A DNA stretch of 64,000 bases from an uncultured Gemmiger sp. (GCA_944386495.1 CALXBE010000004.1:62001-126000); one strand, 5' to 3'; shown: positions 8,383 through 18,407, counted from the stretch's first letter. The notes: generated by a model from the sequence alone, not told the origin. Numbers and translations: made by a program.

Positions 8383-9447
8383 TTACTTATTTTTGTACAT
8401 TTCTTCGTAGTACTTCTGGTAGTTGCCGCTGGTCACATTCTCCATCCATTCCTGGTGCTCCAGGTACCAGTCAATGGTGAGGACGATTCCCTTCTCAAAG
8501 GGTGTCTCGGGGTACCAGCCCAGTTCGTCCTTGATCTTGGTGGGGTCAATGCCGTACCGGCGGTCATGGCCCAGACGGTCGGCCACATACTGGATCAGGC
8601 CCTCGTCAATGCCGTCATCCTTAAGTCGGTCATGGAGCTGGGCAATGATAGTCTTGACAATGAAGATGTTGGGCCGCTCGTTGTGACCTCCCACATTGTA
8701 CACTTCTCCGTCCCGGCCGCCGTTGGCTACCATGTCAATGGCCTTGCAGTGGTCCTCCACATACAGCCAGTCCCGGACATTCATGCCGTCCCCGTAAACA
8801 GGGAGCTTCTTGTGATTCTTCACATTGTTGATCATGAGAGGAATCAGCTTCTCGGGGAACTGGTAGGGGCCGTAGTTGTTGGAGCAGCGGGTGATATTCA
8901 CCGGCATACCGTAGGTGTCATGGTAAGCCATAACAAACATATCGGCGCTGGCCTTGCTGCTGGAGTAGGGGCTGTGGGGGCAGAGAGGAGTGGTCTCCAT
9001 AAAGTAGCCATCCTCGCCCAGGGAGCCGTATACCTCGTCGGTGGATACCTGGCAGTACTTCTTGCCCTCTGCCCAGGTCTTGGTCTCGCTGTTGTACCAG
9101 GCGTTCTTGGCGCACTGGAGCAGGTTGACGGTGCCCATCACATTGGTCTCCACGAAAATTTCAGGGTTGGTGATGGAGCGGTCCACATGGCTCTCGGCAG
9201 CGAAGTTGATCACATAGTCGAAGTCATATTTTTCAAACAGGCCGGTGACCAGCTCCCGGTCACAGATGTCGCCCTGAACAAAGATATGCCGGGGATCTCC
9301 CTCGCAGTCCTTCAGGTTTTCCAGATTTCCTGCATAGGTCAGCTTATCCAGGTTGACCAGCAGAATCTCGGGGTACTTCTTGAGCATATAGTAAACAAAG
9401 TTGGTGCCAATGAATCCGGCGCAGCCGGTAACAAGATATTTTTTCAT
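8383..9447 (-). CDS. rfbB: dTDP-glucose 4,6-dehydratase
   Basis: A 354-residue short-chain dehydrogenase/reductase family enzyme (RmlB), the second step of dTDP-L-rhamnose synthesis: dTDP-glucose to dTDP-4-keto-6-deoxyglucose. It has the NAD-binding motif TGCAGFIGTNF, the catalytic TDE in STDEVYG and the YxxxK pair in YSSSK, plus the CSNNYGPYQFPEKLIP substrate segment. Full length. It is the last gene of rmlA-rmlD-rmlB, 3 bp behind rmlD. Confidence 0.96.
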   Translation of the reverse strand: MKKYLVTGCAGFIGTNFVYYMLKKYPEILLVNLDKLTYAGNLENLKDCEGDPRHIFVQGDICDRELVTGLFEKYDFDYVINFAAESHVDRSITNPEIFVETNVMGTVNLLQCAKNAWYNSETKTWAEGKKYCQVSTDEVYGSLGEDGYFMETTPLCPHSPYSSSKASADMFVMAYHDTYGMPVNITRCSNNYGPYQFPEKLIPLMINNVKNHKKLPVYGDGMNVRDWLYVEDHCKAIDMVANGGRDGEVYNVGGHNERPNIFIVKTIIAQLHDRLKDDGIDEGLIQYVADRLGHDRRYGIDPTKIKDELGWYPETPFEKGIVLTIDWYLEHQEWMENVTSGNYQKYYEEMYKNK

Positions 9448-9450
9448 GGT

Positions 9451-10353
9451 TCAATTACCGTCCCAATTCTCAAAAAATGTTTTCAGTGCTTCCTGCCAGG
9501 GGCGCATTTCATCCCCCACGGTCACCCGGAGCATCCGGTTCTCCAGTGCGCTCCAGGCCGGGCGGTCCGCAGCGTCCGGATGTTTGGCGGCATACTCGGC
9601 GCTGGTGCAAGGGGCCACGGTAGCCTCCACACCGGACAGCCGGATGATCTCCGCCGCAAAATCGTACCAGCTGCAGATTCCGGTTCCGGTGCAGTGGTAG
9701 GTGCCATACTCGTGGCTTACGGCCAGTTTCAGAATATGATGGGCCAGGTCCACAGCGTTGGTGGGATTGCCCAGCTGGTCGTTGACCACTTCCAGATGGC
9801 CGAACTTCTTTCCGGCGTTCACAATGGTTTTGACAAAGTTCTTTCCCTCATAGCCGTAAAGCCATGCAGTCCGCACGATCATGTGGCGGGGGCAGAACCG
9901 GGCCACATACTCCTCTCCCAGCAGCTTGGTGGAACCGTAAGCGCTTTTGGGGTTGGGCAGAGCGGTCTCGTCCAGGGGGATTCCCCCGTTGGGCTGGCCG
10001 CTGAACACATAGTCGGTGGAGACATGAATCAGCCGGGCTCCCACCTTCCGGGCTGCCTGGGCCAGGTTCCGGGGTCCGATGGCGTTGGCCTTGAAGGCAT
10101 CATCGGTCTGCTTCTCGCAGCCGTCCACATTGGTGAAGGCCGCACAGTTGATGATGGTGTGCGGCTTTTCCTTCTCAATAAAGGCAATGGTCTGGTTCCG
10201 GTCCGAAATATCCAACTGGGGCAGGTCCACCGCTACCACAGTGGCCCCCTGCAGACGGGCAGGGATAGGGCCCAGCTCACTGCGGCCGGATGCCAGCTGC
10301 TTTTGCAGTTCCCGGCCCAGCTGACCATTGCACCCTGTAATCAAAATCTTCAT
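9451..10353 (-). CDS. rfbD: dTDP-4-dehydrorhamnose reductase
   Basis: A 300-residue reductase (RmlD) that makes dTDP-L-rhamnose from dTDP-4-keto-rhamnose with NAD(P)H. It shows the Rossmann start ITGCNGQLGREL, HVSTDYVFSG, and the YxxxK catalytic pair in YGSTK. It lies between rmlA (26 bp upstream) and rmlB (3 bp downstream), clearly one transcription unit. Length is normal for the family. Confidence 0.95.
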   Translation of the reverse strand: MKILITGCNGQLGRELQKQLASGRSELGPIPARLQGATVVAVDLPQLDISDRNQTIAFIEKEKPHTIINCAAFTNVDGCEKQTDDAFKANAIGPRNLAQAARKVGARLIHVSTDYVFSGQPNGGIPLDETALPNPKSAYGSTKLLGEEYVARFCPRHMIVRTAWLYGYEGKNFVKTIVNAGKKFGHLEVVNDQLGNPTNAVDLAHHILKLAVSHEYGTYHCTGTGICSWYDFAAEIIRLSGVEATVAPCTSAEYAAKHPDAADRPAWSALENRMLRVTVGDEMRPWQEALKTFFENWDGN

Positions 10354-10379
10354 AAAACAGTGTTCCTTCTTCCGGGCTA

Positions 10380-11264
10380 TCAGTACTTTACCTTGTTGTC
10401 AGCCACATTCTTGAGATGCTGGCCATAGGGGCTCTTGCCGTACCGCTGAGCACTCTCCAACAGCTTTTCACGGGTGATCCAGCCATACTTGTAAGCAATC
10501 TCTTCGGGAGCGCTGATCTTGATTCCCTGGCGCTTTTCAATCATCTGGATAAAGTCGGCAGCTTCCACCAGGCTGTCCATGGTGCCGGTATCCAGCCAGG
10601 CAAAGCCCCGGCCCAGCAGCTTGACCCCCAGGGTTCCCTCCTGGAGATACATATCGTTGAGGGTGGTGATTTCCAGCTCTCCACGGGCGCTGGGCTTCAC
10701 CTGACCAGCCTTTGCAGAAACGCCTTTGGGGTAGAAGTAAAGGCCGGTAATGGCATAGTTGCTCTTGGGGTTCTGGGGCTTTTCTTCCACGCTGACCACA
10801 TTGCCGGCTTCGTCAAACTCCACGATTCCGAACCGCTCCGGATCATTGACATAGTAACCGAAAACGGTGGCCTTGCCAGCAGCTGCGGCCTCGGCAGCGT
10901 CCTTGAGAATCCGGCTGAAGCCGTTGCCATAGAAGATGTTGTCTCCCAGAATCATGGCACAGGGCTCGTCCCCGATGAACTCCTCGCCCAGGATAAATGC
11001 CTGAGCCAGTCCGTCAGGGCTGGGCTGCACCTTATAGCTGAGGCGTACCCCATACTGGCTGCCATCCCCCAGAAGGTTCTCAAACCGGGGGGTGTCCTCC
11101 GGGGTGGAGATAATCAGGATATCCTGAATCCCCGCCAGCATAAGGGTGGACAAAGGATAGTAGATCATGGGTTTGTCATACACCGGCAGCAGCTGCTTGC
11201 TGGTGACCATGGTCAGAGGATACAGTCTGGTTCCGGCGCCGCCGGCCAAAATGATACCTTTCAT
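10380..11264 (-). CDS. rfbA: Glucose-1-phosphate thymidylyltransferase
   Basis: A 294-residue nucleotidyltransferase (RmlA), the first and usually feedback-regulated step: glucose-1-phosphate plus dTTP to dTDP-glucose. The nucleotide loop [11 protein letters not shown] is at the N-terminus, with [18 protein letters not shown] and [12 protein letters not shown] further on, all typical. AAAGGAG lies before the ATG. It is the first gene of rmlA-rmlD-rmlB; the 117 bp upstream to the GT terminator must hold the promoter, but I see no clear one. Confidence 0.95.
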   Translation of the reverse strand: MKGIILAGGAGTRLYPLTMVTSKQLLPVYDKPMIYYPLSTLMLAGIQDILIISTPEDTPRFENLLGDGSQYGVRLSYKVQPSPDGLAQAFILGEEFIGDEPCAMILGDNIFYGNGFSRILKDAAEAAAAGKATVFGYYVNDPERFGIVEFDEAGNVVSVEEKPQNPKSNYAITGLYFYPKGVSAKAGQVKPSARGELEITTLNDMYLQEGTLGVKLLGRGFAWLDTGTMDSLVEAADFIQMIEKRQGIKISAPEEIAYKYGWITREKLLESAQRYGKSPYGQHLKNVADNKVKY

Positions 11265-11381
11265 TGCTTAGCTCCTTTTCTCGTATTCTATTTATATTAT
11301 TGGGCTAAGTACCGCCCACCACTTACAAAGGAAAACCATTTCCCAAAAAGGGACAGTCTTATACAGATAATAGTATACAAT

Positions 11382-11413
11382 AAAAACCCGCCCGGGGCAA
11401 CCCCCAGGCGGGT
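11382..11413 (-). terminator. Rho-independent terminator behind the GT2 gene
   Basis: Read on the minus strand, ACCCGCC...GGCGGGT with a G/C-rich loop is followed by TTTTTATTG. It separates the single glycosyltransferase gene from rmlA. Confidence 0.8.
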
Positions 11414-11430
11414 GAAAGGCTCGTTTTCCC

Positions 11431-12201
11431 TTAAAAAAGGGAGAATCCCCACTTTTTCCAGTACCGGAACATACTCTTGAGCTGCATTTTGAAATGGCTG
11501 GAATCCCGCATAGGGTTCCGGTGCCAGGCATGGACCGCCCGGAACTGCGGGACCAGGCAGACTTTTCCGTACTGCAGGGCTTTCTGGGTAATGTCGGCGT
11601 CCTCCACATACATGAAGTAGCCCTGGTCGAAGCCCCCCATCTTCCGGTAAACCTGGGTGCGGATGCAGAAAAAGCTGCCGGTACAGAACTGTATCTCCTG
11701 AGGCTGGGTCAGGTCCCGGTCCTGCATGGTGTACCGCCGGTCAAACCAGGCCAAAGGCCCCGCATGGGAGAGCTGACGGGCCAGCAGACCCATGAAATTG
11801 GGTTTTCGCCGGGGCAGGTGCTGAATCCTGCCATCGGGGAAATAGAGCTGGGGAGTGGCCATGACCACCTGAGGGTGGTCTTCCATCCATTGGGCCAGCT
11901 GGGACAGCACCGGACTGTCCACCAGAATATCCGGGTTGAGGACAAAATGATACCGGGAATCCAGCAGGGGCAGGACTGCGTTATGGCCGCCTCCGAACCC
12001 CAGGTTCTTTTCCAGGCAGATAAGTTTGACCCGGCCATCCCAGTTTTGTTCTGCCAGCCGGGCGGCAGTGTCGTCCGGGCTGTGGTTATCTACCAGATAG
12101 AGGAGGAAATCCTCCGGGGCGTGTGCCAGAATGCTGTTGACAGCGGCGATGATCTCATCTGCTCCCCCGTAAGCCACAATGGTAGCGGTAATGGCCGCCA
12201 T
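11431..12201 (-). CDS. Glycosyltransferase family 2, probable rhamnosyltransferase-type
   Basis: A 256-residue cytoplasmic GT2 enzyme that transfers a sugar from a nucleotide donor. The GT-A fold shows VDNHSPDDTAA, KNLGFGGGHN, the donor/metal site in HFVLNPDILV and FFCIRTQVYRKMGGFD with YVEDADI. Its pattern resembles rhamnosyl/galactosyl transferases of cell-wall polysaccharide loci, fitting the flanking rml genes; the actual sugar is inference. ATG 12201 has GGGGAG upstream; an in-frame start at 12264 lacks one. Confidence 0.88.
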   Translation of the reverse strand: MAAITATIVAYGGADEIIAAVNSILAHAPEDFLLYLVDNHSPDDTAARLAEQNWDGRVKLICLEKNLGFGGGHNAVLPLLDSRYHFVLNPDILVDSPVLSQLAQWMEDHPQVVMATPQLYFPDGRIQHLPRRKPNFMGLLARQLSHAGPLAWFDRRYTMQDRDLTQPQEIQFCTGSFFCIRTQVYRKMGGFDQGYFMYVEDADITQKALQYGKVCLVPQFRAVHAWHRNPMRDSSHFKMQLKSMFRYWKKWGFSLF

Positions 12202-12355
12202 GGCAGATTCTCCCCTTTCCGTTTGTAATCGTTTTATTCTACCACATCCGCCTTCAAAAGGCAAATGTTCTCCTCTCTCCGTTGAATTTTCCCCGGAATT
12301 TTTTTATAATATTCTTTACGGCAAAGTGCGGTTTGCCGGGGAAAGGAAAGATAAA

Positions 12356-13060
12356 ATGGGTATTTTGTTGGGAACGCTGGTAAACACCGGCACCGTCCTG
12401 CTGGGCAGTTCCGCAGGACTTTTATTCAAGAGGGGAATTCCCCCCAGGCTGAGCGACAGCCTTATGAAAGGGCTGGGGCTCTGTGTCATTTATCTGGGCG
12501 TGAACGGTGCCTTTCAGGGAGAAAACTCCCTGGTAATGATTCTGAGCATGATCCTGGGTACTGCCCTGGGGGAAGGGATCGACATTGACAAGCGTGTAAA
12601 CGGATTTTTTCACCGGCTGGAAGCACGGTTTTCCTCTCCGGACAAGGAAAGCAGCATTGCGGACGGGTTCATCAACGCCTGTCTTCTCTTCTGCATTGGA
12701 AGTATGACGGTGGTGGGCGCTCTCAATGCAGGGCTCCGGAACGACCAGACCATGCTTCTCACCAAAAGTATGCTGGATTTATGCAGCAGCATGGTTTTTG
12801 CCAGCACCATGGGGATTGGGGTCCTTCTCAGCGCCGGATTTGTGCTGGTCTACCAGGGAGCCCTCACCCTTCTCGCCAGCCTGCTGGCCCCGGTCCTGAC
12901 CAACTCGGTAATTGCAGAAATGACCTGCGTGGGCAGCCTCATCATCATTGGAACCGGCCTCAACCTTCTGGGTGTCACCCGGCTGAAACTGATGAATTTC
13001 CTGCCAGCCATGTTTCTGCCCATCCTTCTCTGCCAGCTGGATTTTCTTTATATTGCATGA
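12356..13060 (+). CDS. DUF554 family membrane protein
   Basis: A 234-residue polytopic membrane protein of about six to seven helices beginning GILLGTLVNTGTVLLGSSAGLLF, the family signature, with GEGIDIDKR in the first large loop. DUF554 proteins are conserved putative transporters of unknown substrate. GAAAGGAAAG lies before ATG 12356; the frame is open further upstream without a better start. It is the only plus-strand gene inside the polysaccharide locus and probably unrelated to it. Confidence 0.88.
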   Translation: MGILLGTLVNTGTVLLGSSAGLLFKRGIPPRLSDSLMKGLGLCVIYLGVNGAFQGENSLVMILSMILGTALGEGIDIDKRVNGFFHRLEARFSSPDKESSIADGFINACLLFCIGSMTVVGALNAGLRNDQTMLLTKSMLDLCSSMVFASTMGIGVLLSAGFVLVYQGALTLLASLLAPVLTNSVIAEMTCVGSLIIIGTGLNLLGVTRLKLMNFLPAMFLPILLCQLDFLYIA

Positions 13061-13068
13061 GACAAAAA

Positions 13069-13106
13069 AGCCCCCGCTCCACCAAACCGGTGAGGCGGGG
13101 TTTTTG
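13069..13106. terminator. Rho-independent terminator between DUF554 and the GT2 gene
   Basis: An imperfect 12-bp stem built on CCCCGC / GCGGGG, with A and T tracts on both sides, lies between convergent genes. Confidence 0.8.
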
Positions 13107-13107
13107 T

Positions 13108-14922
13108 TCAGATTTCCTGTAAGTTTCTCAGGTCGGGGCTTTCGCTGAAGTCCTCCCGGTCCTTGGTCAGGCTTGGATTGTAGAAGGGGTCGGCCAGGAT
13201 GCCCTCCCGGGTATGCTTGTCATACAGCCGCTTCCGCTCCCCGTTGAACCGTTCCAGCTTGGCCGGGTCTTTCTCGTCGCTTCCCCGGCTCTTGCTCTCG
13301 TAATGGTAGAGGGTGGCGTAGGGGGTCCAGACCACCCGGTATCCCGCATCCCGGATACGGAGGCAGAAATCCACATCGTTGAATGCCACGGTGAACTCTT
13401 CGTCCAGCCCGCCCATCTCATCGTAGACAGAAGCCTTTACCATAAGGCAGGCAGCGGTGACCCCGCTGAAATCCTGGACGGTGGCGGCCCGGAACATATA
13501 TCCGCTGCCTCCCCGCTTATGGTATTTGTGGCTGTGGCCTGCATATCCTCCCAGTCCGGTGATGATACCCGCATGCTGGATGGTATCGTCCGGGTAATAG
13601 AGCATGGCCCCGCAGCATCCCACCCCGGGGCGGGAGGTCTGGCGGACCATCTCGGTCAGCCAGTCCGGATCGATGGCCTCTACATCATTGTTCAAAAGCA
13701 GGAGATATTCCCCCTTGGCTTCCTTCCGGCCAAAGTTGTTGATAGCACTGAAATTGAAGGGGCCCTCGTAGTTGACCACCCGGCAATTGGGATAAACATC
13801 CTGCAGCTGGTGGTAATAGGCAAAGGTAAGGGGATCGGTGGAGTTGTTCTCAATAATGATCCCTTCCCAGTTTTTGTAATTGGTATTGTCCCGGAGGGAA
13901 TCCAGGCATTTTTTCAGTTCCCCGATATGGTCTTTGTTGGGGATAAGGATGGAAACCAGGGGTTCCTCCTCCAGCTCCCACACCACCCGGTAGGTGCTGG
14001 GGAACAATCCTTCCTCCACCCGGCCCTTCTGGCCGGTCCGTTCCAGATGGTCACTGATGGCTTTGATGGCACTCTGGGTCACATATTCCTTGGCCGCCAC
14101 TCCGCCGCTGGTGCTGCCCTCATGGACCCGCCAATAGTAGAGCACATGGGGGATATGTACCGGAGCCTTTCCGCTGGCTTCAATGAGCCGGAGGAACAGG
14201 TCATGATCCTGGCTGCCATCACATTCCGGCCGCTCTCCCCCGATTTCCCGGAACAGGTCTGCCCGGAACACTGCCAGATGGCAGATATAGTTGCAGCAAA
14301 GAAGATAGTCGTAGGCGTAATCCGGCTTGAAATGCCCCACCAGAGGCTTTTGAATGCTGGTGGAGAAGAGAGCTTCATCGCTGTAATAGAAGTCCCCGGA
14401 CCGGTCCTGAATGGCCTTCTGGACCATATAAATGGCATGAGGCGCCAGAATATCATCATGGTCGGCCAGGGCCAGATACTCTCCCCGGGCCAGCTGAGCG
14501 GCCTGGTTGGTATTCTCTGCGATCCCCTTGTTTTCAATTCGGGTGTATCGAATCCGGCTGTCCTGATAGCTTTTTACGATTTCCTCCACCTGAGGGTGGT
14601 CCCGGTCGCTGGCATCCGCCAGGCAGAGCTCCCAGCAGGGACTGGTCTGTCCTTCCAGGCTGTCCAGCAAATCCCGAAGGTAGTTTTCAGGGGTGTTATA
14701 GAGGGGGACCAGCACGCTGACAAGGGGAAGGATCTCCCCCTTTGCCTTCTGCCGCTGGGCCTCCAGTACCTCCTTCTTAGGCAGATACCGGGCCCGCTTG
14801 CCCAGGAACCGGCGGCGGAAAAATCCCGCCCCCCGCTTGACCATGGTGGGCAGTCCCTCCTCCCGGGTAAGGGTAACGGCATACCCTCCCAGCTCCCGGA
14901 TTCGTTTCAAATTTTGATTCAT
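13108..14922 (-). CDS. Double-domain GT2 glycosyltransferase (paralogue 1)
   Basis: A 604-residue protein with two GT2 domains in one chain. The first (about 65-290) has VSVLVPLYNTPENYL and the DxD-type ADHDDIL, the second (about 320-560) has VSILIPNKDHIGEL, LLLLNNDVEAID and FNDVDFCLR. Such tandem proteins extend rhamnan or rhamnose-containing backbones in Firmicutes cell-wall polysaccharide loci. It is the last gene of the unit rmlC-wzm-wzt-GT-GT and about 27 bp behind its paralogue. No membrane helix is seen. Linkage and sugar specificity cannot be read from the sequence. Confidence 0.9.
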   Translation of the reverse strand: MNQNLKRIRELGGYAVTLTREEGLPTMVKRGAGFFRRRFLGKRARYLPKKEVLEAQRQKAKGEILPLVSVLVPLYNTPENYLRDLLDSLEGQTSPCWELCLADASDRDHPQVEEIVKSYQDSRIRYTRIENKGIAENTNQAAQLARGEYLALADHDDILAPHAIYMVQKAIQDRSGDFYYSDEALFSTSIQKPLVGHFKPDYAYDYLLCCNYICHLAVFRADLFREIGGERPECDGSQDHDLFLRLIEASGKAPVHIPHVLYYWRVHEGSTSGGVAAKEYVTQSAIKAISDHLERTGQKGRVEEGLFPSTYRVVWELEEEPLVSILIPNKDHIGELKKCLDSLRDNTNYKNWEGIIIENNSTDPLTFAYYHQLQDVYPNCRVVNYEGPFNFSAINNFGRKEAKGEYLLLLNNDVEAIDPDWLTEMVRQTSRPGVGCCGAMLYYPDDTIQHAGIITGLGGYAGHSHKYHKRGGSGYMFRAATVQDFSGVTAACLMVKASVYDEMGGLDEEFTVAFNDVDFCLRIRDAGYRVVWTPYATLYHYESKSRGSDEKDPAKLERFNGERKRLYDKHTREGILADPFYNPSLTKDREDFSESPDLRNLQEI

Positions 14923-14949
14923 AGCGGCACAGTCCTTCCTCTTCCCCGG

Positions 14950-16827
14950 TCATTTCAGGCCGAAATTTTCAAACAGATTGTTGAAATGGGGATTGTAGTA
15001 GGGGTCGTAGTTGTCAATATACTGGTGATACTTGGCGTAGAAGTTGGCCTTCTCCCGGGCGTACCGCCGGGCGTTTTCCCCGGTAGTGTCCAGGCCCCGG
15101 CTCTTGCTCTCATAGTGGATGGCCTGGGCGTGGGGAGTGAACACATTGAGGAGTCCCTTTTCCCACAGTTTCAGGCAGTAGTCAATATCGTTGTAGGCTA
15201 CGGCAAACTGTTCCTCGTCCAGTCCGCCCATCTCATCGTAGAGGGAAGCCTTGGTCATAAGGCAGGCCCCGGTGACCGCCATATAGTCCTGGGTGGTCAC
15301 CAGCCGGTACATATCCCCCACCTTCCCCCGGGGATATCCCTTATGGCTGTGTCCGGCGCTGCCGTTGATTCCCATAATCACGCCCCCGTGCTGGAGGGTC
15401 CCGTCCGGGTACCAGAGCTTGGCCCCCACCGCGCCCACATCCGGGCGCTGGCTGTAGCTGAGCAGCTCTTTCAGGAAGTTATCGCTCTCCAGTTCAATGT
15501 CGTTGTTGAGCAGGAGAAGCTGTTCTCCCTGAGCAAACTTCCGGCCAAAGTTGTTGATGGCGCTGAAATTGAAGGGGCCCTCATACTTCACCACCTGTAC
15601 TTTGGGGTATCGCCGGGGCAGGGCCTCATAGTAGGCGAAGGTCTCCGGGTCAGTGGAGTTATTCTCGATGACAATGATCTCAAACCGGTCATATCCCGCC
15701 TTGGCATGGAAGCTGGACAGGCACCGTTCCAGGTCATCGGTGTGGTCTTTACTGGGAATGAGGACACTGACCAGAGGCTGGCCGGTCAGCCCATATTCCA
15801 CCCGGAATGCTCCGGGTGCCTTTTCCAGAGGGGTGGCGGTCCCTGCCAGTCCCACCCGGTCCAGGTGAGCCTGGATGGCCCGGGCTCCGGCGGCCACAGC
15901 GTAGGGCTTGGCCTCCATACCGGCGGCCGTGCTTCCCTGCCCTGCCCGCCAGATATACATGACCTTGGGGATATGGGTGATTTTCCCCGCCTTCTCAGTG
16001 AGACGGAGAAGCAGGTCATGGTCCTGGGCTCCGTCAAATTCCTTGTACTGGGCGGCACCTGCCTTGTCCAGCAGTTCCCGGGTAAAGACAGCCAGATGGG
16101 TGATGTAGTTGCACCCCCGCAGGTTATCCGGGGCCCAGTCCGCCTTAAAGTGGTATCCTCCCAGCTCTTTCAAATTGTCAGAGAGGACAATTTCGTCGGT
16201 ATAGACCAGGTCGGCCCCCGTCCCCCCGGCCCGTTCCATACATTCATAGAGGGCGTTGGGGTAGAGCAGGTCGTCGTGGTCCAGCAGGGTGACCCAGTCA
16301 CCGGTTGCCAGGGCAAAGCCGGCGGTGGTATTAAGGGCAATTCCCCCGTTTTCCACCTTCTGGTAGGTGATGCGGGAGTCCTTCTCCCCCTGCTCCTTGG
16401 CGTATTTGCTGAATGCGCTGTGGGCTTCATCCGAGGCATCCACCAGCACCAGCTGCCAATGGGGATAGGTCTGCTTCTTCACGCTGGCCAGCATCTGGTC
16501 AAAGTACTTTTTGGGGGTATTGTAGAGGGGGACTACAATGGACACGGTTCCCTGGTTCAGGGGATTTTCCCGCTGCCGTTTCAGCTGACGGCGGGTGGGC
16601 AGGTCGGCCCGGTGTTGCCAGCTGTCGTAGTGGAAGGCCAGTCCTACCCGGAAGGTCACATCCCGCCAAAGCTGTTCAGCCCCCTCCTCCCGAAGGGTCT
16701 TGACACTCCGGTTCCACAGGTCAGCCAGATGGGCCGGGTTGGCCAGACGACGGGCCATGCTGCCCACACTGTCCGCCCGGGCCACATCGGCGGGCAGGGA
16801 TTGTTTTTTATCCTTGGTATCTGCCAT
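14950..16827 (-). CDS. Double-domain GT2 glycosyltransferase (paralogue 2)
   Basis: A 625-residue paralogue of the downstream gene, with the same architecture: a first GT2 domain with VSIVVPLYNTPKKYF and LDHDDLLYP, and a second with VSVLIPSKDHTDDL, LLLLNNDIELES and YNDIDYCLK. The segment VKYEGPFNFSAINNFGRKFA is nearly identical in both, showing an old tandem duplication. The two probably add different sugars or linkages of the same repeat. It follows wzt by 15 bp. Confidence 0.9.
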   Translation of the reverse strand: MADTKDKKQSLPADVARADSVGSMARRLANPAHLADLWNRSVKTLREEGAEQLWRDVTFRVGLAFHYDSWQHRADLPTRRQLKRQRENPLNQGTVSIVVPLYNTPKKYFDQMLASVKKQTYPHWQLVLVDASDEAHSAFSKYAKEQGEKDSRITYQKVENGGIALNTTAGFALATGDWVTLLDHDDLLYPNALYECMERAGGTGADLVYTDEIVLSDNLKELGGYHFKADWAPDNLRGCNYITHLAVFTRELLDKAGAAQYKEFDGAQDHDLLLRLTEKAGKITHIPKVMYIWRAGQGSTAAGMEAKPYAVAAGARAIQAHLDRVGLAGTATPLEKAPGAFRVEYGLTGQPLVSVLIPSKDHTDDLERCLSSFHAKAGYDRFEIIVIENNSTDPETFAYYEALPRRYPKVQVVKYEGPFNFSAINNFGRKFAQGEQLLLLNNDIELESDNFLKELLSYSQRPDVGAVGAKLWYPDGTLQHGGVIMGINGSAGHSHKGYPRGKVGDMYRLVTTQDYMAVTGACLMTKASLYDEMGGLDEEQFAVAYNDIDYCLKLWEKGLLNVFTPHAQAIHYESKSRGLDTTGENARRYAREKANFYAKYHQYIDNYDPYYNPHFNNLFENFGLK

Positions 16828-16842
16828 TGGTCTCCCCTTTTC

Positions 16843-17607
16843 TCAGCCGCCCTTTTTGGCGGGCATGGCATCCTTCTTTTCAAAATGCCGGTATTCCCGG
16901 GTCACATCCAGGGTCTCTCCCTGCCGCCGCAGGTTGCCGTGGTCCAGCCAGGCCACCTTGTTGCACATCCGTTCGATCTGCTCAATGGAGTGGCTGACCA
17001 GAATCACGGTGGTGCCGCCGCTCATGAGCTCGGCCATCCGCTTCTCGCACTTCTGCTGGAAGAGGAAGTCGCCTACCGACAGAATTTCGTCTGCGATGAG
17101 GATGTCCGGCTTGGTGATGGTGGCTACTGCAAAGGCAAGCCGGGCCACCATGCCGCTGGAAAAGTTTTTCAGAGGCACATCCAGGAAGTCCTTCAGCTCG
17201 CTGAAATCCACAATTTCATCAAACCGGGAGGCAATATACTTGGGAGTATATCCCAGCACGGTGCCGTTCAGGTAGATGTTCTCCCGGGCGGTCAGGTCCA
17301 TGTCAAAACCGGCGCCCAGCTCAATGAGGGGGGCAATGGTTCCCCGGACCGTGACCTTGCCGCTGCTGGGCTTGTATACCCCGGCAATGGTTTTCAGCAG
17401 GGTGGATTTGCCGCTGCCGTTCAGGCCGATGAGTCCATAAAAGTCCCCCGGCATAATGTCCAGAGAGACATCATTGAGGGCATAAAATTCGTCAAAGCGG
17501 ATTCCTCCGTGGAGGAGGGCCACAAAATATTCTTTCAGACTTTCGTGTTTTTCCTTAGCCAGGTTAAACCGCATGGACACATGATCCACACTGATAATGG
17601 GTTCCAT
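16843..17607 (-). CDS. Polysaccharide ABC exporter ATP-binding protein (Wzt/TagH type)
   Basis: A 254-residue ATPase that drives export of an undecaprenyl-linked polysaccharide. Walker A is GLNGSGKS, the signature is the degenerate FSSGM typical of this subfamily, Walker B is PDILIADEIL and the switch His is in VSHS. There is no C-terminal glycan-binding domain as in long Wzt proteins, so export is probably not cap-dependent. It overlaps no gene but lies 11 bp after the permease gene. Confidence 0.93.
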   Translation of the reverse strand: MEPIISVDHVSMRFNLAKEKHESLKEYFVALLHGGIRFDEFYALNDVSLDIMPGDFYGLIGLNGSGKSTLLKTIAGVYKPSSGKVTVRGTIAPLIELGAGFDMDLTARENIYLNGTVLGYTPKYIASRFDEIVDFSELKDFLDVPLKNFSSGMVARLAFAVATITKPDILIADEILSVGDFLFQQKCEKRMAELMSGGTTVILVSHSIEQIERMCNKVAWLDHGNLRRQGETLDVTREYRHFEKKDAMPAKKGG

Positions 17608-17618
17608 CCAGTTCCTCC

Positions 17619-18407
17619 TTACATATACAGCACAAACTTATCCTGGTTTTCCTTGAATACCATAACACCCACACCCAGGCTGAGCAGAGAGCAGCCAGCA
17701 CAGATGACCAGCCGCCAGGGGTCCAGTCCGATTCCCCAGAGCACACACTCACGGACTGCGGTAATGTAATGGTAGATAGGGTTGAATTTAATCACCATCT
17801 GGACCCAGCCCTCCATCTGGGCAGGGTCGTAGAAGATGGCGCTGCCGTAGACCAGCAGGGTGCAGAACACTTCCCAGATATGCATAATGTCCCGTACAAA
17901 GACATACATGGCGGAGAGAAGCAGACCGATTCCCAGGCTGAACACAAAGAGCAGCAGCATGGGCACCACTGCCAGAGGTGCCGTCACGGAGATGGGGGTC
18001 CAGGTGACCAGCAGCACCAGCACCAGGGCAATCAGGCTGAAGAAGCAGTTGACCAGAGCAAAGCAGACCTTCTCCAGAGGGAAGATATACTTAGGAATAT
18101 AAACTTTCCGCAGCAGGGGCGCATTTTTCAGAACGCTCTCCATGGCCATGGTGGTGCTTTCCCGGAAGAAGCTGAACATAAGCTGGCCGATAATCAAAAA
18201 TGCAGGGAAGTTCTCAATCCCGGAGCCCCGGGCATTGAACAGGCTGCCGAACACGGCCCACATGACCAGGCAGGTGAGCAGGGGGTTGAGTACGCTCCAG
18301 GCCACGCCCAGAACGCTGCGGCGGTATTTCAGTTTGAAATCCCTGGTAATAAGATTCTGGAGCAGATACCGATACTTCCAGAAGGCTTGGAATGAATTTT
18401 TAACCAT
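17619..18407 (-). CDS. Polysaccharide ABC exporter permease (Wzm/TagG type)
   Basis: A 262-residue ABC-2 permease with six predicted helices and the cytoplasmic amphipathic start typical of the family: YRYLLQNLITRDFKLKYRRS then VLGVAWSVLNPLL. It should pair with the following ATPase to move the rhamnose polysaccharide across the membrane. It is the second gene of the unit led by rmlC. Confidence 0.93.
   Translation of the reverse strand: MVKNSFQAFWKYRYLLQNLITRDFKLKYRRSVLGVAWSVLNPLLTCLVMWAVFGSLFNARGSGIENFPAFLIIGQLMFSFFRESTTMAMESVLKNAPLLRKVYIPKYIFPLEKVCFALVNCFFSLIALVLVLLVTWTPISVTAPLAVVPMLLLFVFSLGIGLLLSAMYVFVRDIMHIWEVFCTLLVYGSAIFYDPAQMEGWVQMVIKFNPIYHYITAVRECVLWGIGLDPWRLVICAGCSLLSLGVGVMVFKENQDKFVLYM

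Noticed and set aside
13213..17769. A long open frame on the plus strand opposite the glycosyltransferase and exporter genes
   Set aside because: It is the antisense of well-recognised genes with GC-rich codon use, has no ribosome binding site logic or domain, and its product is low-complexity. The same applies to long antisense frames at 8296-10428, 19905-24018 and 40790-51214.
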